Numbered from the stretch's first letter, positions 49,001 to 57,109 are shown. The stretch is DNA of 64,000 nt from [Eubacterium] cellulosolvens LD2006 (GCF_000621585.1 NZ_JHXY01000006.1:62001-126000); one strand, 5' to 3'. Notes: generated by a model not told the origin, from the letters alone. Program-made: numbers and translations.

Positions 49001-49438
49001 GATCTCCGTCGCGAGGCTCATCTTCAACATGTATGTTTCGAGCACGCGAAGAGGCAGAAGACGATCCATACACCCCCCTGTACAGGTGATGACAGTGACC
49101 TTCTTCTGCTCCATCAATGCCTTTATGACCTGCATCCTCTGACGGGTCAGCAGGTTTCCGGAAATATCCGCCTGATAAAAAATCAGATCCCTTCTAGGAT
49201 AATACATAACCTCCGGATCAAAGAGGCGGAAATCCTCATAGAGTTCTCGCGCCTTCCTCTCATTCTCGGCGACAAGAAGCGCCGCCGGCGCTTCCAGCGC
49301 GAGAGCGGCCGCAATATGTGCCTTCTGCGAATCCAGGCAACCCGAGACTTCCGTGAACCCCTCCCCGGCTGGGATCCGCTTCCGCAGATCCTCAAAACCG
49401 GTGACAGCCGCGAGTGGCTGCATCAATGCCTTTTTCAT
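46052..49438 (-). CDS. mfd: Transcription-repair coupling factor
   Basis: This 1128-residue Mfd has an N-terminal UvrB-homology region (to about 320), an RNA-polymerase-interaction domain ([20 protein letters not shown]), the RecG-like SF2 motor (Walker [16 protein letters not shown] box VDEEQRFGV, motif [17 protein letters not shown], motif [13 protein letters not shown]) and a C-terminal regulatory domain ([20 protein letters not shown]). It removes stalled RNA polymerase and recruits UvrA. It starts 11 bases after pth, and the two are probably co-transcribed. Confidence 0.98.
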   Translation of the reverse strand: MKKALMQPLAAVTGFEDLRKRIPAGEGFTEVSGCLDSQKAHIAAALALEAPAALLVAENERKARELYEDFRLFDPEVMYYPRRDLIFYQADISGNLLTRQRMQVIKALMEQKKVTVITCTGGCMDRLLPLRVLETYMLKMSLATEIPLAELAEKLTVMGYERVVQVECAGQFAIRGDIVDIYSLTEELPWRVEFWDDQVDSIRLFDPESQRSLENLDEITIYPATEEPGYDRDMPEKKAEAFFHSLTNTFPDYFPKGAVLFLDEPARLMDNAKAVSDEFIEAMKYRVEEKSIRPFETERMINEEVLAYHFGRRCVIALDLMEQHHLPFQVDHRLAVSARSVNSYNKQFPLLVKDLATWKKRGCRVVLLCASRTRGGRLAEDLRAEGLNAFFTEDEDRELSPGEIMVTRGSVRRGFEYPMQQFVLITESDIFGVEQRKKRKSSSSAKKGDRIRDFGELSIGDYVVHENHGLGVYRGIEKITVDHVVKDYVKIEYAGGGTLFVQATQLDVLQKYAGGEGHKPKLNSLGGTEWIKTKSKVRGAVRDIAKDLVALYAAREHAEGYRYGRDTVWQREFEELFPFEETEDQLQAIEDTKRDMESGKVMDRLVCGDVGYGKTEIAIRAAFKAVQENKQVVLLCPTTILAQQHFNTFTQRMKDYPVNIDMLSRFRSSYQQKKTIEAVRKGAVDILIGTHRVLSKDVTYKDLGLLIVDEEQRFGVTHKEKIKQIKKNVDVLTLTATPIPRTLHMSMIGIRDMSVLEEPPMDRLPIQTYVLEYDEEMIREALARELARDGQAFVVYNRVNGIAEMTDRIRRLLPDAVVEYAHGKMKETELESLMYRFINGEIDVLVATTIIETGMDISNVNTMVICDADRLGLSQLYQLRGRVGRSNRNSYAFLMYKKDKMLKEDAEKRLHAIREFTELGSGVKIAKRDLEIRGAGNLLGAEQSGHMGAVGYDLYAKMLGEAVREAKGIEPEADFETTIDLPVDAYLPASYIKNEHQKLEVYKRIAAIGDKDEADEMIDELLDRFGEPPLAAQNLIRVAQLKRMAHKVYISGMNLSGNDVTISMYERAAIRVEAIPDLLNMEKYRNRLDFRAAGKPHFLYRLKNPAERKSAELLSRMTEFCADMVNLL

Positions 49439-49449
49439 CTGCTCATCCT

Positions 49450-50019
49450 TTAAATCTTCTGATTAAAAACATTCATCGCTCTGTCGATCTCTCCGGCCAC
49501 AATCAGCTCCGCCGCGTCGGCCGCGCGTCCGATCCCGGCATCCACAAGTTCTCTGTCCTGTTTCGAAAAAGGAGCCAGAACATAATCCGCAAGATCCCAG
49601 CCGGCCGGTTTGTCGCCGATCCCGATGCGGATCCTGGCAAACCTGTCGGTTCCGAGATGCTGCACGATATTCTTCATGCCGTTGTGACCGCCTGCGCTCC
49701 CTTTTTTCCGGATGCGAAGCTGACCCGGTTCCAGCGAAATATCATCGTAGATAACCAGAAGTTCGCTCTCCGGATCAATCTTGTAATAGTTCACGTAAGC
49801 GGCGATCGCCTCTCCGGAGAGATTCATATAGGTCAGCGGTTTGATCAGCATGACCTTCTCGCCGCCGATCAGCCCTTTGCCGTACATCGCCTTCATGTCC
49901 GTCCCGCCCTGCGGGATATTCCATCTGTCCACAAGCTCCGTAACCGTGTCAAAGCCCATGTTGTGTTTTGTTCGATCATATTTACGTCCCGGATTTCCGA
50001 GACCGGCAATTAAAAACAT
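49450..50019 (-). CDS. pth: Peptidyl-tRNA hydrolase
   Basis: The 189-residue enzyme releases peptides from peptidyl-tRNA after ribosome drop-off. MFLIAGLGNPGRKYDRTKHN opens the protein with catalytic His19; KPLTYMNLSGEA and the Asp in YDDISLEPGQLRIRKKGSAG are conserved, as is GGHNGMKNI. The order pth-mfd is common in Firmicutes. Confidence 0.97.
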   Translation of the reverse strand: MFLIAGLGNPGRKYDRTKHNMGFDTVTELVDRWNIPQGGTDMKAMYGKGLIGGEKVMLIKPLTYMNLSGEAIAAYVNYYKIDPESELLVIYDDISLEPGQLRIRKKGSAGGHNGMKNIVQHLGTDRFARIRIGIGDKPAGWDLADYVLAPFSKQDRELVDAGIGRAADAAELIVAGEIDRAMNVFNQKI

Positions 50020-50108
50020 CTGTATAGCCTCTTATTTCTTTCGTCCGGCTCTTGTTCCGCATGTTTGAAACGCAGTGTCTTCCGGCGTCTTTTCTCGTTC
50101 AGTTGCAT

Positions 50109-51065
50109 TTAGTTGAAATATACGTTCTCGACCGCCGGTGCTTCCGCGCTTCGAATCGTAATCGCCTGGAAAACCGGTTCTGTCTCCTGCGCCATCGGAA
50201 CAAATTTGTAGTCCACGCGGGCAGTCACCTCGACCCAGCTTCCCTCTGTGAGCTTCGGAGCCTCTTTCGTATGGCAGAGGTAGCCGATATACTGCATATC
50301 GTCCGCACAGCAGGTCATTGCGGCGCGCGCAGGCATAAAGTAGTCCGAACCGACTTCCCTGCTCTTGAGCACTCTTCCCTTGAAGCGCACTTTTTTCCCC
50401 TCGTACCGCTCGCGGTGATCCTGCAGATCTACAAAGAAAATACCGTAGTCCACGTCGTCCACTTCTATGATCTCCTTCGAGAGATCAAACGGAACGGAAT
50501 CCTCGAAGATATCCACCGGCATTCCGTCGGCGTCGATGAACTGAATATCACAGGCCGGATTGATGACCTTGAAATTTCTACGGAAAGCAGACAGCGGCTG
50601 AGACTTGTCGGCGCGGTTGAAGAGCACCATATCTGCTCCCCGCCCCATCTCGCCGAAGAGAGACTGCATATTCTGCTGGTAGACCTGGAAGGTCGACGCG
50701 TCGATCAGGACAATCTGCTGAACGATTCCCCACCCCGCCGGCAGTTTGCTCTGCCAGAGTTCATCGACACTCCAGAGCGGATTATACTCGATGACAACGC
50801 GGCCGGGATGATATTTCCGGTGAAGCGCACGAAGCGCGTCAAACGTAAATTCCTCCTTCTCGCTGATCGTCTCCACAACGGTGTCGTATTTCAAAAGCCT
50901 GTCCGGATCAAATTCCTCTTCGCCTTCCTCTGTGTTGATCAGAAGCGTCGTCTCATCGATCCGGAAATAATCCTGTGCCATTGTGAAATTCAGGAAGGAT
51001 GTCTTCCCCGCCTCAAGAAAACCGGTGATCAGGTATATCGGAACTGTAATTTCATTCTCGTCCAT
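50109..51065 (-). CDS. G3E-family (CobW/COG0523) GTPase with C-terminal cysteine-containing domain
   Basis: The 318-residue protein has the G3E GTPase core: Walker A LITGFLEAGKTS near 12-23, NTEEGEEEFDP in the switch region, VVIEYNPLW for Walker B, and the base-recognition segment LFNRADKS. The usual zinc-binding CxCC motif after strand 2 is absent. After about residue 205 comes a non-CobW domain (FFVDLQDHRERYEGKKVRFKGR) with TCCADDMQYIGYLCH, resembling the C-terminal domain of TIGR03943-type proteins that are usually encoded with such GTPases. A natural fusion is likely. It follows the second G3E gene by 32 bases; together they may handle zinc or another metal. Confidence 0.8.
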   Translation of the reverse strand: MDENEITVPIYLITGFLEAGKTSFLNFTMAQDYFRIDETTLLINTEEGEEEFDPDRLLKYDTVVETISEKEEFTFDALRALHRKYHPGRVVIEYNPLWSVDELWQSKLPAGWGIVQQIVLIDASTFQVYQQNMQSLFGEMGRGADMVLFNRADKSQPLSAFRRNFKVINPACDIQFIDADGMPVDIFEDSVPFDLSKEIIEVDDVDYGIFFVDLQDHRERYEGKKVRFKGRVLKSREVGSDYFMPARAAMTCCADDMQYIGYLCHTKEAPKLTEGSWVEVTARVDYKFVPMAQETEPVFQAITIRSAEAPAVENVYFN

Positions 51066-51097
51066 CTGTGTGTACTCCTATTTCAGTGTAGCTTTCT

Positions 51098-52228
51098 TTA
51101 TAATCTGAAGAGTTCTTTGAGTTTGTCCTCTTTGAGTTCGGATCCGATCACGCAGAGACGGCCGGTATACTCCGGATCTCCGTTGCGGACGTCTGCCTCT
51201 CCCGGCACCATATCAAAGTAGATCCATGTGCCGTCCGTGCTCTCCACCATACCCTTTGCGCGGAGAATAAAGCCATAGGTCTTGTCTGCAGACAGAGCCT
51301 CCAGTATCTCCGTGATTTCCTCTTTTGTATACTTGCGGATCGTCTCCTGCCCCCAGCTGGTGAATACTTCATCCGCATGGTGATGGTGGTGATGCCCGCA
51401 GCTGCACTCCTCTCCGTCATGGTGGTGATGATGGTGCTCATGCTCCCCGTCATGGTGGTGTCCGCAGCCGCACTCCTCTCCGTCGTGGTGGTGATGATGG
51501 TGCTCATGCTCCCCGTCGTGGTGGTGTCCGCAGCCGCACTCCTCTCCGTCGTGGTGGTGATGATGTTCGTGATCCTCATCATGGTGATGGTGCTCATGCT
51601 CCTCCTCTTCCACAAGAGAGAGATCGATCTTCTTGCCCTCGATGGTATCCAGCACTTTCTGCCCGCTCAGCTCTTCTACCGGCGTCGTGATGATCGTCGC
51701 GTTCGGATTCAGCTCACGGAGCAGGGCCATCGCCTCCGCCACCTTCGCATCCGTCGCCTTCGGCGTATCCATACGGCTCAGAATGATCGTCCCGGCGGCC
51801 TCCACCTGATTTTTGAAGAACTCACCGAAATTCTTGAGATACATCTTCGCTTTTGTGACATCCACAACCGTCGTCGCGCTGTTCAGAACCAGATCACTCT
51901 CCGCGTTTCTCTGAACCGCCTTAATGACATCCGACAGCTTTCCGACGCCGGAGGGCTCGATCACGACGCGGTCCGGGTGATATTTTTCCACCACTTCCCT
52001 GAGCGCCGTTCCGAAGTCTCCGACGAGGGAACAGCAGATGCAGCCAGAGTTCATCTCCGTTATCTCGATTCCCGCGTCCTTCAGGAATCCGCCGTCGATG
52101 CCGATCTCGCCGAACTCATTTTCAATCAGAACAACCTGCTGTCCCTTGAGAGCGTCTCCGAGAAGTTTCTTAATCAAAGTTGTCTTTCCTGCTCCCAGGA
52201 AACCTGAGATAATATCAATCTTTGCCAT
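51098..52228 (-). CDS. G3E-family (CobW/ZNG1-type) GTPase with His/Cys-rich metal-binding repeats
   Basis: The 376-residue GTPase starts with Walker A SGFLGAGKTTLIKKLL (8-23), has ENEFGEIGIDG and the canonical zinc motif GCICC (62-66), Walker B VVIEPSGVG, and a SRMDTPKATD segment for guanine recognition. An insert of about 80 residues (roughly 208-288) is His/Glu/Asp-rich and carries three 22-residue repeats with CGCG or CSCG and runs of histidine. The CobW C-terminal domain follows (YGFILRAKGMVESTDG, ending ELKEDKLKELF). Members are metallochaperones that deliver zinc or cobalt; the insert suggests strong metal storage or sensing. No Zur box or transporter is recognisable nearby. Confidence 0.88.
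   Translation of the reverse strand: MAKIDIISGFLGAGKTTLIKKLLGDALKGQQVVLIENEFGEIGIDGGFLKDAGIEITEMNSGCICCSLVGDFGTALREVVEKYHPDRVVIEPSGVGKLSDVIKAVQRNAESDLVLNSATTVVDVTKAKMYLKNFGEFFKNQVEAAGTIILSRMDTPKATDAKVAEAMALLRELNPNATIITTPVEELSGQKVLDTIEGKKIDLSLVEEEEHEHHHHDEDHEHHHHHDGEECGCGHHHDGEHEHHHHHHDGEECGCGHHHDGEHEHHHHHHDGEECSCGHHHHHHADEVFTSWGQETIRKYTKEEITEILEALSADKTYGFILRAKGMVESTDGTWIYFDMVPGEADVRNGDPEYTGRLCVIGSELKEDKLKELFRL
51396..51576 (-). repeat. 66-bp tandem repeat encoding the His/Cys-rich insert
   Basis: Units begin at 51396, 51462 and 51528 (the third partial). They are nearly identical in DNA and encode the 22-residue metal-binding unit, so copy number may vary by slippage. Confidence 0.9.
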
Positions 52229-52347
52229 TTTTTATCACTCCTGAAAAAAACTAAAAACAATTCATCTATATGATCTGTGCAAACAGTTCCAAAAGCACTT
52301 GTATGCAATTCAATATTGTACTACATATCTTTCGCGAATCACAGACT

Positions 52348-52378
52348 AAAAGAGACGAAGGTTTCACCCTCCGTCTGT
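52348..52378 (-). terminator. Terminator after the YbaK-type gene
   Basis: GACGGAGG and CCTTCGTC pair (extended by GAGAC/TCTC) around a GTGAAA loop, with TTTT after it on the minus strand, immediately past the stop codon. Confidence 0.65.
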
Positions 52379-52381
52379 CTC

Positions 52382-52858
52382 TTATCTTACAATTTGTCCA
52401 AAAGTCCCTCCGGAAACCTTCAGGATATCCGAGGGCGCCACGCAGAGGCTCAGCCCCACGCGCCCGCCACTGATATAGATTTTATCGAACCGCTCCGCGG
52501 AACTGTCGAGAATCGTCGGAAACTGCTTCTTCATTCCGATCGGACTGCATCCGCCGCGGACATAACCGGTCAGGCCGAACAGTTCTTTCACATGAACCAT
52601 CTCCACCGCCTTCTCACCCACAGCCTTTGCGGCTTTTTTCAGATCGATCTCTTCCGCGATCGGAATGACAAGGACATAATGCTGTCCGCTTTTTCCCTTT
52701 GTCACGATCGTCTTGTAGGACTGATCCACCGGCGCGCCCGTCGCCTCCGCCATATGCATCCCGTCGATGAAGGCTTCACACTCGTAAGAGAGCACTTCGT
52801 AGCTCACCTTTCCCTTGTCCAGGATCCGCATCGCATTTGTCTTTGCTTCTTTTGCCAT
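52382..52858 (-). CDS. ybaK: Cys-tRNA(Pro)/Cys-tRNA(Cys) deacylase, YbaK/EbsC family
   Basis: The 158-residue protein is the free-standing editing domain that removes cysteine mischarged on tRNA-Pro. The family signature GGCSPIGMKKQFPTILD and the active-site lysine segment SYKTIVTKGKSGQHYVLVIP are present. EALEVL-like start KTNAMRILDKGKVSYEVLSY is typical. It acts in trans on charged tRNA with prolyl-tRNA synthetase. It stands alone between the G3E pair and the zinc-ribbon gene, all on the minus strand. Confidence 0.93.
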   Translation of the reverse strand: MAKEAKTNAMRILDKGKVSYEVLSYECEAFIDGMHMAEATGAPVDQSYKTIVTKGKSGQHYVLVIPIAEEIDLKKAAKAVGEKAVEMVHVKELFGLTGYVRGGCSPIGMKKQFPTILDSSAERFDKIYISGGRVGLSLCVAPSDILKVSGGTFGQIVR

Positions 52859-52968
52859 TTCCCTACTACTCTCCGTTCCTGCGGCTCCCCGCGAAATACA
52901 CGCCTGTGCGACAGGCAGCTGTCCCGCATCCGCTCTCCGCCGGGGAGTGTCGCAGGCACCCTTCTCTT

Positions 52969-53853
52969 TTACTGCGGCGCTCCGTAGAGATCCACCTCGT
53001 TGATACAGGTATCGTCGTATTGTGTTCCTTTATATACGCCGTCGATCGTCATCTTCAGAGAGGATGCCTCCACCTCTTCGGAGAGCTCGACACAAAATTC
53101 CTTCATCTCGTCCGGGAACGTCACCTGGAATTTTCTCGTTCCCAGTTCAAACGTCATGGTCTGCGGACGGTTGTTGCTCTCGAAATAGGCGCCTGAACTG
53201 TACCAGTTGCCGAGACGCAGAACCAGAAACTTCACATTATATGTCTTGTCAAACCGGAAGGTGATACTCTCTCCGATTCCGTCTCCGTCCACGCCGTCCT
53301 GCCAGCTGCTTCCCTGCGTTCCGTCCGTCAGCACATACGGAGAATTGTCAATGCCAAGCTGCTGAATCGTCGACGTTGCCTCCGCCTCCGACACGTTGAC
53401 AATGGAAAAGCCCATCGTCGAGATCTCCGCCTTTCTGTCATCCTCTACCAGAGCGGCCGTCACGAGATCCGGCGACTGTGTCGGCTCCTGCGGCGGCTCC
53501 GTCGGAACCGGTGTGGATGTCACCTGAAGATCCGGATCCGGCACCGGGGCCTCTCCCCCCTTCTGCGCCTCACGGATCTCCCTCTCGGAGGAATCCTGCG
53601 TCTCCGGTTTCGGCGTTGTTACGATTTTCACCTTCTGCGGCTGGTTGCTGTTATCTTCGCCGCTTTTCAATATCTTTGACATACCGAGCATCGCGGCAAT
53701 TCCGGCCGCCAGAATCAGTATAATCAGTAAAATTCCGAAAATCAGTATCTTCTGTTCTCTTCTTCTCTCCCTTACTCCGTTCAATCTCCTGCCGCAGCGT
53801 ATACATCTTCTCGCATCGTTTGGATTTTTACGACCACAGTACGGACATCTCAT
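52969..53853 (-). CDS. Zinc-ribbon membrane protein with C-terminal discoidin-like domain
   Basis: This 294-residue protein starts with a zinc ribbon, MRCPYCGRKNPNDARRCIRC (CxxC pairs at residues 3-6 and 17-20), a basic stretch, and one membrane segment (about 36-58, ILIFGILLIILILAAGIAAM). A Pro/Thr/Glu-rich linker (about 75-130) precedes an external beta-sandwich of about 150 residues (YVLTDGTQGSSWQDG, ITFRFDKTYNVKFLVLRLGN, INEVDLYG) resembling the NADase-type glycan-binding or F5/8 discoidin-like domains found in clostridial zinc-ribbon proteins. Carbohydrate binding is an inference. The start has GGGGAGATTTGGAAC upstream. Confidence 0.8.
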   Translation of the reverse strand: MRCPYCGRKNPNDARRCIRCGRRLNGVRERRREQKILIFGILLIILILAAGIAAMLGMSKILKSGEDNSNQPQKVKIVTTPKPETQDSSEREIREAQKGGEAPVPDPDLQVTSTPVPTEPPQEPTQSPDLVTAALVEDDRKAEISTMGFSIVNVSEAEATSTIQQLGIDNSPYVLTDGTQGSSWQDGVDGDGIGESITFRFDKTYNVKFLVLRLGNWYSSGAYFESNNRPQTMTFELGTRKFQVTFPDEMKEFCVELSEEVEASSLKMTIDGVYKGTQYDDTCINEVDLYGAPQ

Positions 53854-53908
53854 GTTCCAAATCTCCCCTTCAAACAGTCATCAGCTCCACCAATCATCAA
53901 TACCACTG

Positions 53909-53937
53909 AGTATATCATACCGCATTCAGTTTACCAA
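53909..53937 (-). promoter_or_regulatory. Promoter of the zinc-ribbon gene
   Basis: On the minus strand: TTGGTA, 17 bases, TATACT, about 55 bases before the start. Confidence 0.7.
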
Positions 53938-54071
53938 ATTTTTTCCTATGATCAATAGCATCTGTGCACCCCGGCGCATTTCGTCTCCGTTTTTTCATCC
54001 CTTTTTCACGATTTGGTCACGTTTATTCATTAAAATAGCTAACAAACAAACAGATCAAAGGAGGCTTCCTT

Positions 54072-54989
54072 ATGAATCAGGAGCAAGACAACAATTCTTT
54101 TCCATACAGACAGGATCCTCAGTCCCCGCAGAATGCAGGCAACGGATTCGACAGATACAACAGCGGCATGAACAGCACCCCCGGAAACGGATATAATAAT
54201 TATCCGGGCGGCGGTTTCAACAACCGTCCGGAAGGCTCTCCACAGGGCTTCCCTCCGTCCGGTGACAGCAGGATCCCGGGACCCGGGTCGTCCAAAGGAA
54301 GCGGCACCGGAAAAAAAATCGGCATTTCCATTCTCTGCGGCGTTCTCGCCGGCATCACGGCCACCGCAATTTTCCTCGGCACCGTCTCTGTCACCCTGCC
54401 CGGAATCGTGGAAAACTCCGCCAGGAAATTCGAGAAGTCCCTCGACAAATCCATCGAAAAAGAAGTCGGGAAGCTTCCTTCGACCATTCGCGAGAGCATT
54501 GAGGAAAACGCGAAAGATCTCTTCCGTTCCGGCGATGACGATAAGCCGAAGAAAAACGGATCCAAAGAAGATGCAGACGACAATTCCGAAGGCAGCAGCG
54601 CTTCTCCGTCTTCCGCGAAGACCGGCGGCTATCTCGGCGTCAGCTGCGCAGAAGTCAGGGATCAGGAAGATCATGACGATATGCCGGACGGCGTATTCAT
54701 CACAGACGTCCAGCAGGGAAGCGCCGCTTCCATGGCCGGCATCAAAGCCAATGACATCGTCACCGCGGTCGATGGAAAAAAGGTTTCCTCCGTCGAGGAA
54801 TTAAAGGCGGCCATCGCCGAACACAAACCGGACAGCAAAGTCACCATTACTGTTTCCAGAAAGAACGGCAAAGAATACAAAGAGTCGACACACGACGCCA
54901 TCCTGACGGAATGGCCGGAGAGTTCCTCCGATCAGCAGAGCGCGGGTGGTATGACAAATCCCTTCGGACAGGAGGATAAAGGAAATTAA
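54072..54989 (+). CDS. Membrane-anchored PDZ protein lacking a protease domain
   Basis: The 305-residue protein starts behind AAAGGAGG. Residues 1-78 are Asn/Gly/Pro-rich and cytoplasmic, as in Firmicute HtrA. One membrane segment lies at about 80-105 (ISILCGVLAGITATAIFLGT). A charged helical linker (about 110-195) leads to a single PDZ domain (about 198-290): GGYLGVSCAEV, GVFITDVQQGSAASMAGIKA, NDIVTAVDGKKVSS, SKVTITVSRKNGK. The trypsin-like domain that HtrA carries between membrane and PDZ is missing: there is no GSG serine motif and no room for it. It may be an adaptor or a degenerate HtrA. It is convergent with the lipoprotein gene. Confidence 0.88.
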   Translation: MNQEQDNNSFPYRQDPQSPQNAGNGFDRYNSGMNSTPGNGYNNYPGGGFNNRPEGSPQGFPPSGDSRIPGPGSSKGSGTGKKIGISILCGVLAGITATAIFLGTVSVTLPGIVENSARKFEKSLDKSIEKEVGKLPSTIRESIEENAKDLFRSGDDDKPKKNGSKEDADDNSEGSSASPSSAKTGGYLGVSCAEVRDQEDHDDMPDGVFITDVQQGSAASMAGIKANDIVTAVDGKKVSSVEELKAAIAEHKPDSKVTITVSRKNGKEYKESTHDAILTEWPESSSDQQSAGGMTNPFGQEDKGN

Positions 54990-54990
54990 A

Positions 54991-55032
54991 AAGGATGCGC
55001 TGTGAAGAAGTTTTTCTTCACAGCGCATCCTT
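54991..55032. terminator. Bidirectional terminator between the PDZ and lipoprotein genes
   Basis: AAGGATGCGCTGTGAAGAA and its exact complement form a perfect 19-bp stem with a GTTT loop. A-rich and T-rich flanks serve both strands. Confidence 0.9.
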
Positions 55033-55035
55033 CTT

Positions 55036-55815
55036 TTATCCTATACAGTTCACCTGAATCAGACTCTTGAGTACCGCCCAGTTCTGCGGGGATCCCTCTG
55101 TGCAGATGATCTTCTGAGCCGCTGCGAGCGCACCGGAATCCTCCAGTTCCCCCTGTACGTCTCCGGGAGTGTTCAGAACAGAATCACCTGCAGCGACAAT
55201 TGTACTCCAGTTTGAAGCAAACAGCTGCCGCTCTTCCTCTCCCAGCGAGGCATAAGCATTCACACAGGCATTTGCGAGCTGTGTATTGTCCGCCGTACAA
55301 ACGCCATAATTATTCGCCGTTGTCATGAAGCTGATGGCGGCGCCATAGGCCTTCAGCGTCGCCCCGCTGCTCCCTGCGCCCCAGCCGGTTCCGTATGTGA
55401 AATCCTGCAGAAGTTCCGCGGCAAACGCGTTTACGTCCAGCGTGCCGTTTCCCTGCAGTTCCGTGTTCTGATTATCCTCCGTGGTAACCGATCCGCTCTG
55501 ACTCGCTGAGGTTGTATTTGTCTGCGATGATGAAGAGCCCTCGCCGGTATTCTCCCCTGCCCGGCTGCCCTGTGTTCCGGAGTTTCCCTGTGCCGCTCCG
55601 CTGTTCGTCTGTCCGGAATCCCCGGTTGTCGCTCCGAGCGACTTGATCGCGCCGATCAGACCGCCGTCCTCCTTCTGCGCTCCCTCGTTCTGCACCACAT
55701 TCGCTCTTTCCCCTGCATTCGCGGTAGCCACAAACTTTCCGTTTTCCATCGCGCAGCCGGAAAACATCGAAAGCACCATCACCCCCGCAAAAACTACTGC
55801 ATATTTTCTCTTCAT
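55036..55815 (-). CDS. Putative lipoprotein of unknown function
   Basis: The start is the ATG at 55815 behind a GGGGGGAGA run, giving 259 residues. The signal peptide ends in the lipobox MFSGC at about residues 16-20. Residues about 50-125 are a low-complexity Gly/Ser/Thr/Gln linker (GEGSSSSQTNTTSASQSG). The C-terminal 130 residues are mostly helical and contain FAAELLQDFTYGTGWGAG, ACVNAYASLGEEERQLFAS and end AVLKSLIQVNCIG. I do not recognise the domain. The build suggests an Lgt-processed surface protein. Confidence 0.8.
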   Translation of the reverse strand: MKRKYAVVFAGVMVLSMFSGCAMENGKFVATANAGERANVVQNEGAQKEDGGLIGAIKSLGATTGDSGQTNSGAAQGNSGTQGSRAGENTGEGSSSSQTNTTSASQSGSVTTEDNQNTELQGNGTLDVNAFAAELLQDFTYGTGWGAGSSGATLKAYGAAISFMTTANNYGVCTADNTQLANACVNAYASLGEEERQLFASNWSTIVAAGDSVLNTPGDVQGELEDSGALAAAQKIICTEGSPQNWAVLKSLIQVNCIG

Positions 55816-55966
55816 ACTCTCCCCCCTTCGCAAACCTGAGCGATTCGTTCATTCCCGGCCATCCGCCTTTCCCCTCGCGGATCCCGCCGAATCATCTCTC
55901 AATAGTTTTATCTAATATATAGATGATACACATTTCCGATCTCGCGACCGTCACAGTTCCGCCTGT

Positions 55967-55987
55967 TTTTTGTAAACTATACAAAAA
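55967..55987. promoter_or_regulatory. Operator-like inverted repeat
   Basis: TTTTTGTA, 5 bases, TACAAAAA: a perfect 8-bp inverted repeat between the divergent lipoprotein and bioY genes. The binding protein, if any, is unknown. The surrounding 55816-56094 is AT-rich and holds nothing else clear. Confidence 0.35.
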
Positions 55988-56094
55988 TTCTTTCGTGTCA
56001 TTATCATATTCTTTGTTATCTTTGCACATTATTTTGTCGCTCAGTCACACGATGTTACCGGAGAGTTTTTTATAAACAAGCTGTTATCTTTTTT

Positions 56095-56128
56095 CATGTC
56101 AACCAATTAAGCCGTCAAGGTTGACATG
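56095..56128 (+). promoter_or_regulatory. BirA operator of bioY
   Basis: CATGTCAACC, 14 bases, GGTTGACATG: perfect 10-bp inverted arms with the spacing of BirA sites. BirA with biotinyl-AMP represses biotin genes. The right arm contains the -35 of the bioY promoter, so binding would block RNA polymerase. Confidence 0.88.
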
Positions 56129-56149
56129 CATCATTTGTCCCGTTACAAT
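56121..56149 (+). promoter_or_regulatory. Promoter of bioY
   Basis: TTGACA, 17 bases, TACAAT. The -35 is part of the BirA operator. Confidence 0.88.
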
Positions 56150-56220
56150 CATGAAGGAAATGCAGATGCAGGATTGATTGCGGATGCAAAAACTGACACA
56201 TGCATCACAGGGGGTATACG

Positions 56221-56781
56221 ATGAAAACAAAGAAACTCAACCCGACAACCATGGCAACCATCGCCGTTATGACAGCAGTGATGTGCATTTTCGGTCCCAT
56301 GTCCGTTCCGATCGGACCGGTTCCGATTTCGCTGACAGTCTTCACTGTTTTTCTCTCCGTCTGTATTCTCGGCGCATGGAAGGGAACGCTGGCCTATATT
56401 GTCTATCTGCTGATCGGTCTGACCGGGATTCCCGTTCTCTCCAACTACACCGGCGGTCCCGAGAAACTCTTCGGTCCGACCGGCGGCTATCTCATTGGCT
56501 TCATCCCGATGGCGTTGATCTCCGGATTCTTTATTGACCGCTTCAGGAAAATCATCGGCCTTCAGGTGACCGGTATGCTTCTCGGACTTGCTGTCTGCTA
56601 TGCGTTCGGCACCGCCTGGCTCGCAGTGATGGCAGGTATGACCTTCTCCGCAGCACTTAAAGCCGGCGTTCTTCCGTTTGTTCCTTTCGATCTCATCAAG
56701 ATCGCAGTCTCCGTGGTCATCGGACGCGCCGTGCGCACAAGACTCACGCCCGTTCTGCACCTTCAGCAGAAAAACGCCTGA
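56221..56781 (+). CDS. bioY: Biotin transporter BioY (ECF S component)
   Basis: The start is the ATG at 56221 behind AGGGGG; an ATG at 56200 lies upstream of that site and is not used. The 186-residue protein has about six membrane segments and the BioY signatures GPVPISLTVFTVFLSV, GLTGIPVLSNYTGGPEKLFG, TGGYLIGFIPMALISGFF and the C-terminal PFVPFDLIKIAVSVVIGR. It binds biotin with high affinity and imports it with the ECF module, which is not encoded here. The BirA operator overlapping its promoter supports biotin as substrate. No biotin synthesis genes are near, which hints at biotin uptake as a main source. Confidence 0.95.
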   Translation: MKTKKLNPTTMATIAVMTAVMCIFGPMSVPIGPVPISLTVFTVFLSVCILGAWKGTLAYIVYLLIGLTGIPVLSNYTGGPEKLFGPTGGYLIGFIPMALISGFFIDRFRKIIGLQVTGMLLGLAVCYAFGTAWLAVMAGMTFSAALKAGVLPFVPFDLIKIAVSVVIGRAVRTRLTPVLHLQQKNA

Positions 56782-56817
56782 TTCAAACATCTAAGGCTGC
56801 GCATGTAAGCGGAGCGT

Positions 56818-56858
56818 TTTATCTCCTGGGGAATGCGGACAATTTCCCGGGAGATAAA
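56818..56858 (+). terminator. First hairpin after bioY
   Basis: TTTATCTCCTGGGGAA and TTTCCCGGGAGATAAA form a 16-bp stem. It is preceded by GCGCATGTAAGCGGAGCG, the same lead-in seen before P palindromes, so it may be a related repeat with a different stem. Confidence 0.5.
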
Positions 56859-56860
56859 TC

Positions 56861-56914
56861 AAAGAGGCTCCCCCTGGAAAACGTCGGTAAACGTTTCCCG
56901 TGGGGAGCCTCTTT
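56861..56914 (+). terminator. Terminator of bioY
   Basis: AAAGAGGCTCCCC and GGGGAGCCTCTTT (13 bp) with an inner GAAAACG/CGTTTC stem, followed by ATTTAT. Works on both strands. Confidence 0.75.
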
Positions 56915-57025
56915 ATTTATAGATTCCAAACGATTTTATTATCAATACCGCCTGTCGCCTGCTATATTGCCGCGCCGGACACGGATGCGAAACACCTGCT
57001 CGTCGCGCATGTGCGCATGCAGGCA

Positions 57026-57060
57026 GAGCGTTTTGTGTTATGGAAATTCCGATAAGACAA
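57026..57060. repeat. Small palindrome P, broken copy
   Basis: GAGCGTTTTGTGTTATGG then AAATTCC is the left half of the P palindrome. The right half is replaced by GATAAGACAAAC. Confidence 0.6.
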
Positions 57061-57064
57061 ACAA

Positions 57065-57106
57065 AATGCCGTCCCCAGTACCTTTCGTACCAAAAACAGC
57101 ATTTTC
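57065..57106 (-). terminator. Probable terminator of tRNA-Lys
   Basis: AAAATGC/GCATTTT closes a stem with an inner GTTTTTGGTAC/GTACTGGGGAC helix (several G-T pairs), followed on the minus strand by TTTTGTTTGTC. Confidence 0.6.
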
Positions 57107-57109
57107 AAG

